From Lagopus muta (lineage: Eukaryota; Chordata; Aves; Galliformes; Phasianidae), in NCBI RefSeq assembly GCF_023343835.1, contig NC_064435.1, forward strand, positions 41,130,603 through 41,194,602: a stretch of 64,000 nt of DNA, written 5' to 3'. This document shows positions 1 to 22,102 of this stretch, piece by piece. The notes beneath the pieces are model-generated. The model saw only the letters and a list, made by a program, of their open reading frames with translations, had not been told where the DNA came from and ran no database searches. The stretch's first letter is position 1, and each line of letters opens with the position of its first letter. Position numbers and translations under genes: made by a program.

Positions 1-3000
1 CACTCACATGATGGGTGGCTTGGAGCTACCATTCTTATGTACTTAGCTATTTCTGGAGCTGGATTTTTTTTACAAGTGGCAACACAAAGCAGGAATAATT
101 GAACCTACTCTCCTTAAGCAGTACAGCAGTACTGACTTGATGCTTGTAAAGCTGTAATGTTGATTTCCAATGGATTTCCTAGTTCTGCCTACCATAAGAA
201 ACTAAGAATAATGATATTTAGTAAACATGTACTAAGTTGTCAGCCTCTAACATCATGAGCAGTGTGAGTGAGAGCAGGAATTAGAAATGAGGCTGTTGCG
301 AATTTACAGCTGTTTGTAAATATAAGCTGTATTAGTCCATCCAGAGTTTAATATAGGCTTTGGGGAGTGAATGCTTGTGTGTCATTCTTTGAAAGTTTGT
401 AGAATGCTTTAGGATTAAAACTAGCATGAAAGGGATGCTCTTCTGAAGAGGTAGATTTGCCTTGTAAATAACTAATTTTTCTATGGCAGCTGCTACAGCA
501 TGCACAGAAGATTCTCAACGTTTTCTGCACTCAGAACGCTGGGGGGAAACATAATAGCTTTCTGTATCTCAAAAAGTCCTGTTTCCTTCTGAAAGTTAAT
601 TAAAATAATTAATCAACTACTGTGAAAACAAAGCTTGAGCAGGCCCTTAGAAGGCCTTATTAACTGCACAAAATAGTCAAATCAGACTGCAGTGAAAAAA
701 GCAGAGAATTTGGATAGTTAAGAGGAAAGCTACGCAATACATCTATATTTTTCACCTGGGTAAGCTTTTCACTGGTAGCTGCAACTGTGATATCAAGTCA
801 CAGTTTGGAGTTTGGAGGCAAGGCATGTGTTTTTTATGTGACTTCATTTATTCAGCCTGGAGCATCTGGGCCTAGGAGTACCCGCTTATTTGATCATCTG
901 CGGGAATTTAGAATGAGGTAACTAACCAACAATAACTATCCCAGGGTAAATAGAGGTCAATCATTTTTAGCAGTGATGACAAAGAGCATGCTTAGACCAG
1001 GCATTCCTGAGTTACTTCCTGGCTGGGTAGTGCGATTCTATGGTAAAGGAGAAAAGCAAAGCTTTTATCTTTATCTTTTGAAAAGATAAATCTTTGCTCG
1101 TAGAAAGTTGTTTAGAGATGGTTACTATCAATTCAAACACTGCTATAATCTTAATTGGCTGGTAAACAGCTCAAAGCCTGCACTAATCTTGTTTAAGTTC
1201 TGTTATTAATGGTAAGGTCTCAGAACATTAAAGTTTCTTCAGAACCTTTTCTTCGTTTGAGAAGTGTTGAAGTATCTGTAATTTTATTAACAAAATTTTG
1301 CAATGGGAGCACTCCTGACTGCAGAAAGTCGTTAGCTGTTGAGAGAACCTTCTCAGCCTTTGCTTGAAGAAAATTTTGAAAGATTCCAATTTTTTTCCTC
1401 CACTTTGTTTTGGGAAATACATTTAGTGATTTGCTAAATGGGAAGGAAAATAGCAGGAAAATATACAAACCCAAGTATTTTAGGGTTGTGCAATGAGGAA
1501 CGTGGTTGTAAGGTAACAACAGCATCTGCCTTAAACACAGAGCAACGCATATTGCTTTAAATTACATTTTCCAGCCTCCAGCCTGAATGCCACGCCTAAG
1601 AAATGCATGGATATTACCCCAGTTATGAATCTATATACTGAAAAAGGTATTTTTGTTTATTTAAATGCAAATACACTGGCAGGCAAGGCTGTGCTTTTGA
1701 AGATTCACCTACTGCCCTAATGAGAAGACCAACGGTATGTGCAATGCCAGACCTCTCCTCCCAGCTGTTTCATCATGTCACCTGAAGGGGGGGAAGGGGA
1801 AAAAAAAAGAAAGAAGTAATTGGGATATGGGAGGGAAGCTGATGGGGGAGCCGGCGCTGCCATAGAAGATTCCAGCATTGGGCGGAGCTCTGTTCCTCCA
1901 TGAGAGTGGGAGGAGGAGAGTCCTTGGAGCTGCTGTGGACTGGTTGGTGTCAGCCTGGGAGGCCCTCGAAGGAGAGCAGGTGGAGGTTTTTTTCTGCGGT
2001 CTTTTTGTGCTGTTAGGTCGTCTGGTCGCGGTGTTAGTGTGAGTCTGTGTTTTGCGGGTTCTGGGGCATAGGCTGTAAGGAGGAGGTGCGGCCCTCAGAG
2101 CTCTGTTGGGGCACACCGCTGGGGGGTTAGGGGGGTAGAGTAATCTCTTCTGTGGCTCTTTATGCTGTGGTACTGCTGTGCTGTGGACCTCAGTCTTTCT
2201 GGGATTGCTTCCAGTGCCTGCTATGATGCCAATATTACACTGTATTAGTAAAAATGGAATAGTTGTAGTTTGCACTCCCTTCTGATGCCACTCAGACAAC
2301 GGTTACTCAGTGCATCACTGAGAACAAGAAGTGGAAGGATTGAATCGGGAGCAGGGTGGGTTGAAGAACTCATTGAGTTTAGTGCTATCTTAAGCTGACT
2401 GCCTTTTATTTCAAGTTTGGTTGTGATGTTTTTTGTCAGACACCTGTGTTATGAGTACGGATAGCTTCACCTGTGAATGCATCTTTTCTGCTGATAGCTC
2501 TGGTTTATCTGTTTTAATTTTAAAACAGAATGTTCAGTGGCATGTAAATTGACCAAAAATAAGTTCTTGCATTTTCATGTGTACCTAAGTAATTAGCTGC
2601 TATATGCTGATCAGCAATGACTTTTGTGTGTCTTACTGCCTTTTATCTTTGTTCTGATCATTTACTGATCTAGTTCCTTGGGACTTTTTCTCTTTTGTTC
2701 AGTTGGATGAGATCATTCTGCTTAAAACTATTCTATTAATCTAGAGAAATTCTCATATACTGGGAAGTACATAGTTCTATTCCTTTGTAAAATCCACAGG
2801 GGGGAGCTCAAGATACAGCAACACTAATATATTTTTTGTCTCTGACTGATGTATCAAGCAACAGGTTAGGGTGTTAGGCCATGCAGTCTGCAGCCCCTGT
2901 TTGTGAGGTAAGAAATACCCTGTAGGTGATTTGGAAGCAAACTGAGCAGGAGCCATAAAGGTCAGTGTGTGTTGTATTCTTCCATAAATCCTGTTGCACT

Positions 3001-3979
3001 TTTGTGTGGTGAGGTAGTTGCTAAGTGTGTTTTTCATGTGGGAATGTGGCAAATAGAATTAAGCTGTGAACACTGGCAACCTTTTTGTTTGAACCTGAGA
3101 GGCATGGTTTTGTGATATTACAGAACCACGGTATGTAAGGTGTAGTTGAAGTCTAGCCTGCCATTTTCTCATTGGAGAACACAGAAACCATGTTTATAGG
3201 CAGGGTGTTACTGGAAACAGCATTCTCTGCTGTATTTCTGTTTAAATCGGACTTGGACAGTAGCTGCTGTTGGACACTGACTGTGTGAAATGGGAGCAAA
3301 CTTAGGGATATTTGTGCTGCTTTGCAGTCTTACTAAAGGTTGAGCTCCAACTCTCTTGCTCCAGAGCAGCCTAGTCCTCTGCTGTAGCACCAGTGAAGGA
3401 AATTAAGCCAGGCTGGCATTAAATAGAAGGTTTCATATAGAGAATTGTTTTTAAATTATTTTCAATATAGAACCAGTATTTCTTTTATTGGTTAATTCAT
3501 TCAGTAATAAGTATACTGTCACTCTCTGTTAGATATAATCTCCTCAGGTAAAGTAGTACAGAATATGTCCTGGACTCTTAGTGCTCAGCTGATCTTTTCA
3601 GATGAAATTTAAAGCAGAAACCAGACGTGTTAAAATGTGTGTCAGAGAAATTGAAGCCATTGCAAAAAGATTTTCTCTAAATTCCAGAACAAATTTCTAT
3701 TCAAGACAGACTGGAAGAAGAAAATAGGATAAGAAATTTTGTGATTGATCAGCAGGGTACAGGTGTGCTGTGAAAGGTAAAATGTCATTCTTCAGAATGT
3801 TAAAGACTATGTATGAATAAGGAAAATGAGATCATAAATATACATTAATGTTAAAATGTCCAGTAAAAAGACTTTGAAAAAGCACAAAAGAGCATAAAAA
3901 TGATATTTTGTCTTAAGGTTGCCAGGCAGAAATACATGAAGCCTGTAAAAGAAATAGACAGTTGGAGTCGTCTTGTTTG
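1..3979. other. Intergenic stretch without recognised genes
   Basis: I see no exon of a known family on either strand here. Open frames are short and lack conserved motifs; the longest (minus strand, 1778-2299) is a proline/threonine-rich low-complexity read-out. A moderately GC-rich patch at about 1840-2150 carries an inverted CCAAT box (ATTGG, 1877-1881) overlapping a GC box (GGGCGG, 1880-1885), but I could attach no transcript to it. In mammals UBE2V2 lies beyond MCM4 in this direction; I searched for its start region and did not find it. Confidence 0.5.
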
Positions 3980-4092
3980 GAGAGATTTAAGACACTGGAT
4001 GCCTACCTGTGCAACCTACTGTAGGGATTACAGCGTGGGGGGGTGGATTTGATCTCTAGACTTCCCTTCTAACCACTGCTATTCTGCAATGC
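3980..4092 (+). mobile_element. Old CR1 LINE 3' tail fragment
   Basis: The segment resembles a decayed CR1 3' end: a 'gcaacctactgtaggg' block, then 'ggggggtggatttgatctct', then 'cttcccttctaacc' and 'attctg'. Each piece matches the order of the CR1 tail with many substitutions. It is probably an ancient copy. It could be a chance match, hence modest confidence. Confidence 0.45.
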
Positions 4093-4477
4093 AGAAGGAA
4101 TGCTCAGGGAAGAGCAGAAAGGGTCAGTGTAGAATTAGATTGCATTCTTATATTCTTGTCCATTATGGAGCCTAGATTCTAGCAGTACAAAGTATGTGTA
4201 CAAAGTATGTAGAGTGCTCATGTCTAGGCAGTGTTAGGGGAGGTTAAAAAACATATGGATTGAATGACTAATGAAAATTCCCAGAATCACTGTGTGATTC
4301 CCATCTTGTATGGGATGCTATCCAGCAATTACAGGTACTGCGATGGATACTGAGCAGAAGGAGAGAAGAAGGAAGGGCTGAACAGGTGGTGCATTAAATC
4401 TGGAGGAAATGCCTCGTGAGTCATCAGTGACAGCGCATCTGCTCCCGATGGACAGTGCTCTGGACCCCCCCTGGCAC

Positions 4478-4550
4478 GGGGAATTAGCTCAAATGGTAGA
4501 GCGCTCGCTTAGCATGCGAGAGGTAGCGGGATCGATGCCCGCATTCTCCA
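4478..4550 (+). tRNA. tRNA-Ala (anticodon AGC), copy 1
   Basis: This is a complete 73-nt cloverleaf with a 7-bp acceptor stem (GGGGAAT paired to ATTCTCC, including G-T pairs), D arm, 5-bp anticodon stem CTCGC/GCGAG around the loop TTAGCAT, variable loop AGGTA, and a GCGGG/CCCGC T stem with loop ATCGATG. The discriminator base is A. The internal A box (TAGCTCAAATGG...) and B box (GGATCGATGCC) are intact, and a TTTT Pol III terminator lies at 4563-4566. The sequence matches the vertebrate tRNA-Ala-AGC consensus. No intron; CCA is not encoded beyond the final A. Confidence 0.98.
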
Positions 4551-5103
4551 CTTGCTGTTTGCTTTTATCATTTACCTTGTCATCTCTATGCCGTTTTTTC
4601 AGTTACCAGTTGTATTTTTTTCTTTGCAGAAGACAATGCTAACTTCTTTTTTTTCTCTCTCTAAAGTTGTGATTGCTGCCTGCACAAAAAAGAAATCGAT
4701 TTCTGTTGCTCGATTTGTAGAACGGGCTTTGAAGAACGAAAAACAAAAGCACGCTGGCTGGCACTGCTGTTGTTTCTGATTTTGGCTTTATAAATACGCC
4801 TCTACATTGTAGGGCTTTTTAGAGTTTAGATGCATTTTTCCAAAGTGGTTTTATAAGGATTAAAATAAATCCAGTTTAGGGAGCATGTGAACAGTGTTAA
4901 TGGTTTCAGCGGACAAAACAGGATGAGTATGAAATTCTTCTGTGAATAAATGCTTTTTGGCAGAGTAAAGTAAGTGCCTTCTGCACTGAGATTTTCTCCT
5001 GTTCTGCAAACGGTGCCTTACATTATTTTCTTTCACAAACTTGAAGATCTTGTGGAAGAAAATCTTACGTGGTGATACGTATATAGCAGCGTTTTCAAAA
5101 CAC
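4551..5103. other. Spacer between tRNA copies 1 and 2
   Basis: AT-rich unique-looking sequence between two inverted tRNA-Ala genes. It holds the Pol III terminator of copy 1 (4563-4566) and that of copy 2 (AAAA at 5097-5100, read as TTTT on the minus strand). I see nothing else in it. Confidence 0.5.
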
Positions 5104-5176
5104 TGGAGAATGCGGGCATCGATCCCGCTACCTCTCGCATGCTAAGCGAGCGCTCTACCATTTGAGCTAATTCCCC
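5104..5176 (-). tRNA. tRNA-Ala (anticodon AGC), copy 2
   Basis: The exact reverse complement of copy 1, base for base over 73 nt, so all stems, A and B boxes and the AGC anticodon are intact. On the minus strand a TTTT terminator follows within 10 nt (5097-5100 on plus). It faces copy 1, making an inverted pair. The flanking sequence is unrelated to that of the other copies, so identity is confined to the gene itself. Confidence 0.98.
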
Positions 5177-5517
5177 ATTGCAATGGTTGCTGCGGGGTAC
5201 GTGTACTGGTGCTGAGTCACAGCGTGCCTGCTGTAATTGCTCCCTTCTGTTAGCATACTTCCTTATGCAAAGACTCCACTAGAGCTTCTGTTGAAATTAG
5301 GTGTTTTTTTTTTTTAAACTCGTTACAATGCAAATACCAGATAACTTGTAAGCCTAGAGGTATGCTATCAGCAGTTACTGAATGGCAGTGTCATTTTTCT
5401 TTTGTATGGTCTTCAAGTTACATTCTTTTCTGCTAATATTCTAAGAAGTTGTATGTAAACAATAAATACAACATTTATTCTTACCACAGTTTGTGGAAAA
5501 TAAAGTGTTCATTTGTA

Positions 5518-6290
5518 TCATGGAATTATAGAATACTTTGAGTTAGAAGAGACCCTTGAAGGTCATTCAGTCCTACTCCCCTACAGAGAACAAGGATGCT
5601 TACAGCTAGATCAGGTTGCTCAGAGCCCCATCCAGTTTAACCTTGAGTGTCTCTGGGTACAGGGCAACCACCACCTCTCTGGGTAACTTGCGTCAGTGCC
5701 TCACTACTGCTGTTGTAGAAAACTTCTTCCTTACATCCAATCTAAACCTCTTCTCCTTTAGTTTGAAACCATTTCCCCTTGTCATATCACAACAGATCCT
5801 GCTAAAGAGCTTGTCCTTTTCCTTCTTATAGCCCTCCTTTAGATACTGAAATGCTGCTCTCAGGTCTTCCCAGATCGTTCTCCAGGCTGAACAAGCCCAG
5901 CTCTCTGCCTGTCCAAATAGGGAGGTATTCCATTCCTTGGATTATTTGTGTGGCTCTTCTCTGGATACACTGCAACAGTTCTATGTCTCTCCTGTACTGA
6001 GGGCTCCGTATCTAGATACAGTACTCCAAGTGAGGCCTCATCCACAGGGACAGGATCATCTCCCTTGCCCTGCTGGCCACACATCTCTGAATACTGTCTG
6101 TGATATGGTTGGTTTTCTAGGCTGTGAGGGCACGTTGCTGGTTCACGTCCAGCTTGCCATCTACCAGTAACCCCAGATCCTTCTCAACAGGGCTATGCTC
6201 CATCCTTGCATCCCCCAGCATGTACTGATAGGGTTGCTGTGTCCCAAGTGCAAGACCTTACAGATGGATTCGTTGGACCTTGTGATGTCC
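5518..6290 (-). mobile_element. CR1 LINE fragment, 3' part
   Basis: The 3' tail lies at the left end (TCATGGAATTATAGAAT, then the antisense of the CR1 3' UTR) and the body runs rightward into the antisense of the ORF2 C-terminal region. Short translated pieces on the minus strand include '[11 protein letters not shown]' and 'QQGKGDD', both typical of the CR1 ORF2 end. It is 5' truncated and carries stops, as most CR1 copies do. Lies just downstream of tRNA copy 2. Confidence 0.9.
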
Positions 6291-6473
6291 TCTTGGTGTC
6301 ATAATCATCCTGATTTATGTTCCACAGATGTCTACCTTTTTGTATTTATTTTGATGATTTAGTTAAAATGGTATTGTGTCTTGAATGTATGGAGTCACTA
6401 GAAACTTTCCAGAAATACAGTAAGACAGGTGTGGCCCACTGTCAAATTTATTGATGAATTATTTAGAAAATGA

Positions 6474-6650
6474 AAAGAGGGGAGGTTTACAAGTCAGGAG
6501 GAAATTGTTTACTCAGAGGGTGGCAAGGTGCTGCTGGCACAGCTGCCCAGAGAAGCTGTGGGTGCCCCATCCCTGGGGATTGTCAAGGCCAGGTTGGATG
6601 GGAATCTGTGTGATCTTTCATGTCCCTTCCAGACCAAGCCATTCTATGAG
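6474..6650 (+). mobile_element. CR1 LINE 3' fragment
   Basis: Plus-strand order matches the CR1 3' end: 'gggaggtttacaagtcagg', 'cagagggtggcaaggtgctg', 'ggccaggttggatggg', and the tail 'tcccttccagaccaagccattctatg'. Only the final ~180 bp remain. Confidence 0.85.
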
Positions 6651-7131
6651 AGGCTGTGGAGGTAAAATACAATACAAAATCTGCTTATGTAGATAATGCA
6701 TATTGAATTCTAAATCATGTCTTCCTTTGCAGTATGCTTATTAAACTACTACAAGCTCATATTACCAGATTTTACTTTTGCTTTCTAGATGAGCTTCTTA
6801 GGGCCTGTCAGGGCAAATGCAAGTTTTGGATTAACTTTGAGCTGCTCTATTGCACTGTCTGTGAGTTTGCTTCCCTCATCAAAGAAGAATAAATCACATC
6901 AGTTTGAAAGGTTGCTATCTGTTTGCCTAATTTCTGCAGTGGCTCTCTAGGGAAGTTTTTGTGTGGGTTGGTTTTTTTTTTGTTTTGTTTTGTTTTTTGT
7001 CTGGAGAATATTTTCATTTACATACTCATGCACATCCAGATGGAAAGAAAAATTTCACTGATGTGGTGATAAGCATAATAGAAAACTTCCTCAAACAACA
7101 GCAGGTAATCAATAACTGTAACAACCCCTAT

Positions 7132-7300
7132 ATAGAATCATAGAATTGCTCAGGTTAGAAAAGATCTTAAAGATCATCGAGTCCAACCACAATCTAACCA
7201 TAGTACCCTAAGTCTAACAGTCCTCCTCTAAATCGTGTCCCTAAGCGCCACATCCCCTCATGCTGTCACCAGCAAGAAGAGACCAACCCTGCTCCTACTG
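7132..7300 (-). mobile_element. CR1 LINE 3' fragment
   Basis: Begins with the antisense tail 'atagaatcatagaattgctc', followed by 'aaagatcatcgagtccaacc', the antisense of the CR1 3' UTR. It breaks off after about 170 bp. The following ~300 bp (7301-7603) show no further feature. Confidence 0.85.
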
Positions 7301-7603
7301 TAAGCGACAATTTACAGAGTAAATAGAGCATCTACTGTTGAGTGAAGCAAAAATAAGTGTGTTTTGCTGTTACTGTGGGTAGAACTGTTATCACAGTGGT
7401 AGGTCTCTCATTAATATTTCATTAGTGTTCTGCTATACTTGGAAGTATGAACATATGTAAACACTTCCTGCAGGGTGCAGTGATGTTTTCAGTAGTTTCC
7501 CATCATAATAACTGTTTCACATGTTTTACGTGTTTAAATATGCTCTTTAATACTACTGACCCAAACATTGATTTTGAGCCATTGATACGGAATGTATTCT
7601 TTT

Positions 7604-7868
7604 TTGTGATAGAATCAGGGGAAATGGTTTTAAACTTGAAAAGGGTAGATTTTGACTAGATATCAGGAAGAAATTAATTACTGTGAGGGTGGTGAGACAC
7701 TGGAAGATGTTGTCCAGAGAGGCTGTGGATATCCCCTCCCTGGAGATGTTCAAGGCAAGGCTGGATGGGGCTTTGAGCAACCTAGTCCAAAGGGAGGCGT
7801 CCCTGCCTATAGCAGGAGAGCTGGAGCTAAAGGATCTTAAAGGTATCTTCCAACCCAAACTATTCTAT
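7604..7868 (+). mobile_element. CR1 LINE 3' fragment
   Basis: Shows 'ggggaaatggttttaaactt', 'ggtggtgagacactgg', 'gttcaaggcaaggctggatg' and a tail near 'tcttccaacccaaactattc'. This is the final part of ORF2 plus the 3' UTR of CR1 in plus orientation. It directly abuts a second, different CR1 fragment on its right. Confidence 0.88.
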
Positions 7869-7870
7869 TT

Positions 7871-8156
7871 GGCCTCTTCTCCCAGGCAACAAGCAGGACA
7901 TGGGGTAATGGCCACAAGTTGTATCAGAGGAGGTTTAGGTTAGACATAAGGAAGAACTTTTTCTCTCAGAGAGTGGTCAGGCACTGGAATGGCTTGCCCA
8001 GGGAGGTGGTGGAGTCGCCGTCCCTGGCAGTGTTCAAGAGGCGCCTGGATGACGTGCTGCATGGTATGGTTTAGTGCTTGTGGTGGCAATGGTGATGAGG
8101 AGATGGTTGGACTAGATGATCTTAGAGGTCGTTTCCAACCTTGTGATTCTATGATT
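7871..8156 (+). mobile_element. CR1 LINE 3' fragment, second of a tandem pair
   Basis: Begins inside ORF2 ('cttctcccaggcaacaagca') and runs to an intact-looking tail 'gtttccaaccttgtgattct' then 'atgatt'. The block 'gatggttggactagatgatc' is the hallmark of this CR1 3' UTR. Same orientation as the neighbouring copy but a different subfamily, so this is two insertions rather than a duplication. Confidence 0.92.
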
Positions 8157-8485
8157 AATTCTAGTTTAGTAAGGCGTTAGTTATTCTAAGGAATATAATC
8201 TTCTTTACTTCTCTTCCCCCTCCACATTTCATGGGAGGAGAGCTTGTGGGAGAAACTTGCCCCAAAGTTTTTTTTTTTTTTTTTTTATTATTCTTTTGTG
8301 TTAGGCTTGCTTAATTATCCTTGCTATCTTTGAGGAAGGAAAAAATAGACAAGGTCAAGTGGTCATAGGCGTTCTGAATGGCTGGCTTGGGGTTACTGCC
8401 AGGCATAAAGGGGCAGTCTCTGAAGGAAATGCTGTGTTTGTAGTTACTAAAATCTGTGATTAGAGGGTAATTTAGGGCCATGGGA
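8157..8485. other. Spacer before tRNA copy 3
   Basis: Contains a poly-T run near 8269-8287 and otherwise ordinary AT-rich sequence. I see no gene. Confidence 0.4.
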
Positions 8486-8558
8486 GGGGAATTAGCTCAA
8501 ATGGTAGAGCGCTCGCTTAGCATGCGAGAGGTAGCGGGATCGATGCCCGCATTCTCCA
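8486..8558 (+). tRNA. tRNA-Ala (anticodon AGC), copy 3
   Basis: Identical over all 73 nt to copies 1, 2 and 4, with all stems, A box and B box intact and anticodon AGC. A TTTT terminator lies at 8565-8568. Upstream sequence differs from that of the other copies. Confidence 0.98.
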
Positions 8559-9078
8559 GTGTTGTTTTGCTTGTAGTAGAACACACCATTAACTACGAAT
8601 TGTGTTTTCATGTATTGATGGAATTTTGTGAGACAAACTGTTACTTTTTAAATGCTCATGTTTCATTTCTCAAGTGTTTGACTTGAGAACACTACCCTGT
8701 GTTTGACTGAATTTAAATAATTTTGCATATTTATAGAAAATATATATAAGTAGAGACTGACGCATCGCAAGGAGAAGAGAAAGGAAGAATCAAATGTCAG
8801 AACTAATACGTCCTAAGAATTCCAAGTAATAAACTTCTAAAAAATATTTTTTACACCTGGAAAACACATTTATTTCATCTTATTTCCAAATGAACTGATA
8901 AGAAATGAAAAATGAAATATTACACGGTTTTAAAAATTGAAGTTGAATGTGTTTTCATTTATGAAGAGAGACAAGTGCAAGAGAAAATGAAAAATGATGA
9001 AAAATACATCCACTTAAAATCTGCAGATTATATAGTCTGAACCTGGGAGCTTTATCATCTCTATTAATGGTGAAAAGG
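8559..9078. other. Spacer between tRNA copies 3 and 4
   Basis: AT-rich sequence with the terminator of copy 3 and no other recognisable element. Confidence 0.4.
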
Positions 9079-9151
9079 GGGGAATTAGCTCAAATGGTAG
9101 AGCGCTCGCTTAGCATGCGAGAGGTAGCGGGATCGATGCCCGCATTCTCCA
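9079..9151 (+). tRNA. tRNA-Ala (anticodon AGC), copy 4
   Basis: Fourth identical 73-nt tRNA-Ala gene. The terminator TTTT is at 9155-9158, only 4 nt after the discriminator base. Copies 3 and 4 are co-oriented and 520 bp apart. Confidence 0.98.
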
Positions 9152-9227
9152 GTGTTTTGCTAAGCATTAAGAATTAGAAGCTACTAAAAAGATGGCACTA
9201 TTTCGGTAAAACATTAGTTTTGTTTTA

Positions 9228-9738
9228 ATCATAGAATTGTTCAGGTTGGAAAAGACCTTAAAGATCAAGTCCAACCACAGCCCAACCATACTACCCAAAT
9301 TCTAACAACCCCTGCCAAATTGTGTCCCTGAGCACCACGTCCAAATGGTTTTTAAACACATCCAGGGATGGTGACTGAACCACCTCCCTAGGAGCCTATT
9401 CCAGTGCTTAACAACCCTCTCTAGGTGTTAAGTTTTTCCTGATATCTAACTTAAACTTACCCTGGTGCAACTTGACACCTCATCCTGTCACCCGCTCTTG
9501 CTGCTGTCAACTTTCAGGTGTTTGAAGAGAGCAATAAGGTCTGCCCTCAGCCTCCTCTTCCCCATACTAAATATCCCCAGTTCCTTCAGTCAGTCCTTAC
9601 AGGGCGTATTCTCCAAGTCCTTCACAAGCCTTGTTGCCCTTCTTTGGACCTCCTCCAGCACCTCTATGTCCCTTCTGTACTGAGATGTCCAAAACTGAAC
9701 ACTGTACTCGAGGTGAGGCCTCACTAGTGCCAAGTATC
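9228..9738 (-). mobile_element. CR1 LINE fragment, 3' part
   Basis: The left end carries the antisense tail 'atcatagaattgttcaggtt'. The body continues through the antisense of the ORF2 end ('ccctcttggacctcctccag'-like blocks) to the segment 'ctgtactcgaggtgaggcct'. About 510 bp, 5' truncated, antisense to the tRNA cluster. Confidence 0.9.
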
Positions 9739-10510
9739 ATAGTAAAACTGAATTCCTTCCTTCCTTTCAGCTAAGCATTGTCCATGCATTTACTTAATAT
9801 AATTTCCAGATCTTTATTGGAATCAACAGTGAAAGCATTACAGAGAAATGGCCTTAAAATGGCACCCCACAGACTCTCACAGGTGACAAGGAGGGCAACT
9901 CTCAGGCCCTAGCCTCCCCTCACCCAGCACAGCCATGTTTTCATTGTCCTGGGACATTCTTAGGGTTGGAGGGTCATGGCCTTATGATGTCCAGGAAACT
10001 GCTATAAATATGGGGGTCTTGACTTCAGAACACTGATTGTGACACCCTTTTTGCCTGAAATTGTTAAGCAAGCAGTTGAGATGAGCACAGTGTTGTCTGC
10101 ACTGAAGTGAATTAGACAACTCTCCTGTTAGTTCAGCTGTTTAAACTGTAGCAGTGATTCACATGCAGTGGTTGAAGGCATATATATCTACCCAGCCAAA
10201 ACAGAAGATCTTCAGCCACGCAATACTGTAACCTTGTTCTTTCAGGACTTACCTATCCCTTATTGTAATGCCTTGTGCTATCTTAATTTAGCCAGTCATA
10301 ATTAAGATTACATTAAGAAACTTCACTTTCAAGTAGAAGATACCTATCTTTTTCTTTTAATCTTGTGGATACTAACACAAAAGTACATAAGTTAGATTTA
10401 AAAAAAAAAAACAACAAACCCACTAGCTTTCATGCTCTCAAAGCTTTCTAGCAGCAATCAGAAATTCTAGATTGAAAACGGTTTATCACAAGATATGCAT
10501 GTAGACTTTT
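9739..10510. other. Intergenic stretch downstream of MCM4
   Basis: No exon or repeat is obvious. A short A-run lies near 10401-10412. The MCM4 transcript should end close to 10510, so this is the region into which its transcription terminates. Confidence 0.4.
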
Positions 10511-10522
10511 AAATCAAATAAC

Positions 10523-10528
10523 TTTATT
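10523..10528 (-). terminator. MCM4: MCM4 polyadenylation signal (AATAAA)
   Basis: TTTATT on plus reads AATAAA on the MCM4 strand, about 330 nt after the stop codon. No closer canonical signal was seen between stop and this point, so the 3' UTR is predicted to end near 10500. Confidence 0.7.
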
Positions 10529-10858
10529 ACAGATAACAGCAAAGTCCAACTGCATTTATCAGTAATTTATGATGAATTTTTACAATTCCATTGGAAATGC
10601 ATACAGTGATATTAGCATGTTCTACAAAACATAAAAACATAGCAATAAAACACTAGTAATTACATTTTCTCAAATGTAAATAGCATTACTCAATTAAAGC
10701 ATTTTAGACCTTCACAATGGTTACTACTCTATCAGCACAAGATATTAAGTGGCACTTACAGCAAATGATATTCCCAAAACTTGGAAGATCTTCCAAGCTG
10801 GCAGCATTGTACAGAAGACGAAGTAAAAGCCACAGCTGGCTGGCAAGGAAGGACTAAC

Positions 10859-21675
<10,817 letters not shown>

Positions 21676-21820
21676 AGTGCTGCCACAACGGTCCTACCGT
21701 GGGAGAGAAGCGCTGGCGGCGGCTGAACCCCAAAATGGCGGCGCTCCCCCTACCCCCCGTGCAGCACCGATAGCGCACCTCCACACTCCGCAGATCGGAG
21801 AACTCCCGCGCCGCCAGAAT

Positions 21821-21826
21821 CACGTG
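21821..21826. promoter_or_regulatory. CACGTG E-box
   Basis: Perfect palindromic E-box, the core bound by MYC/MAX and USF factors, 146 bp upstream of the MCM4 start codon, with a CCAAT box 25 bp to its right. Functional use is not shown by sequence alone. Confidence 0.5.
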
Positions 21827-21850
21827 GCAGCGCTCTCGCGGGCTTTCTGG

Positions 21851-21855
21851 CCAAT
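21851..21855 (+). promoter_or_regulatory. CCAAT box
   Basis: CCAAT in the sequence 'tggccaatgggtg', the extended context preferred by NF-Y. An inverted partner lies at 22249-22253. Confidence 0.5.
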
Positions 21856-22102
21856 GGGTGCGCGCAGCGGACGTGGGATCTCCCACCTGATAGGGAAAGG
21901 GGGGGCTTGGTCCGCAGAAGGGAAGGCAGAAGGAGTTGATTCCACCAGGCCCTCGGGATCGCGGTGCTATCCTGCCCGAAGCCTCACAGTGCGGGCAGCA
22001 GCATGGTGCGAACCGTTCGCCGTTCCACGGACCGTTAATCGCCGTGGGTCGAACGTTGCATCCCCCCTCAGCGCGGAGTGGTACCGCCCTCAGTTGATCG
22101 AG

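Noticed and set aside
1778-2299. 173-codon minus-strand open frame
   Set aside because: Pro/Thr/Arg-rich low-complexity peptide with no recognised domain and no splice or promoter support.
4409-4642. Short frames reading through tRNA copies 1 and 3 (shared peptide ELAQMVERSLSMREVAGSMPAFS)
   Set aside because: The shared peptide is just the translated tRNA-Ala gene; nothing protein-like extends beyond it.
7604-8156. Tandem duplication
   Set aside because: The two adjoining CR1 pieces differ in sequence and in tail type, so they are separate insertions of different subfamilies.
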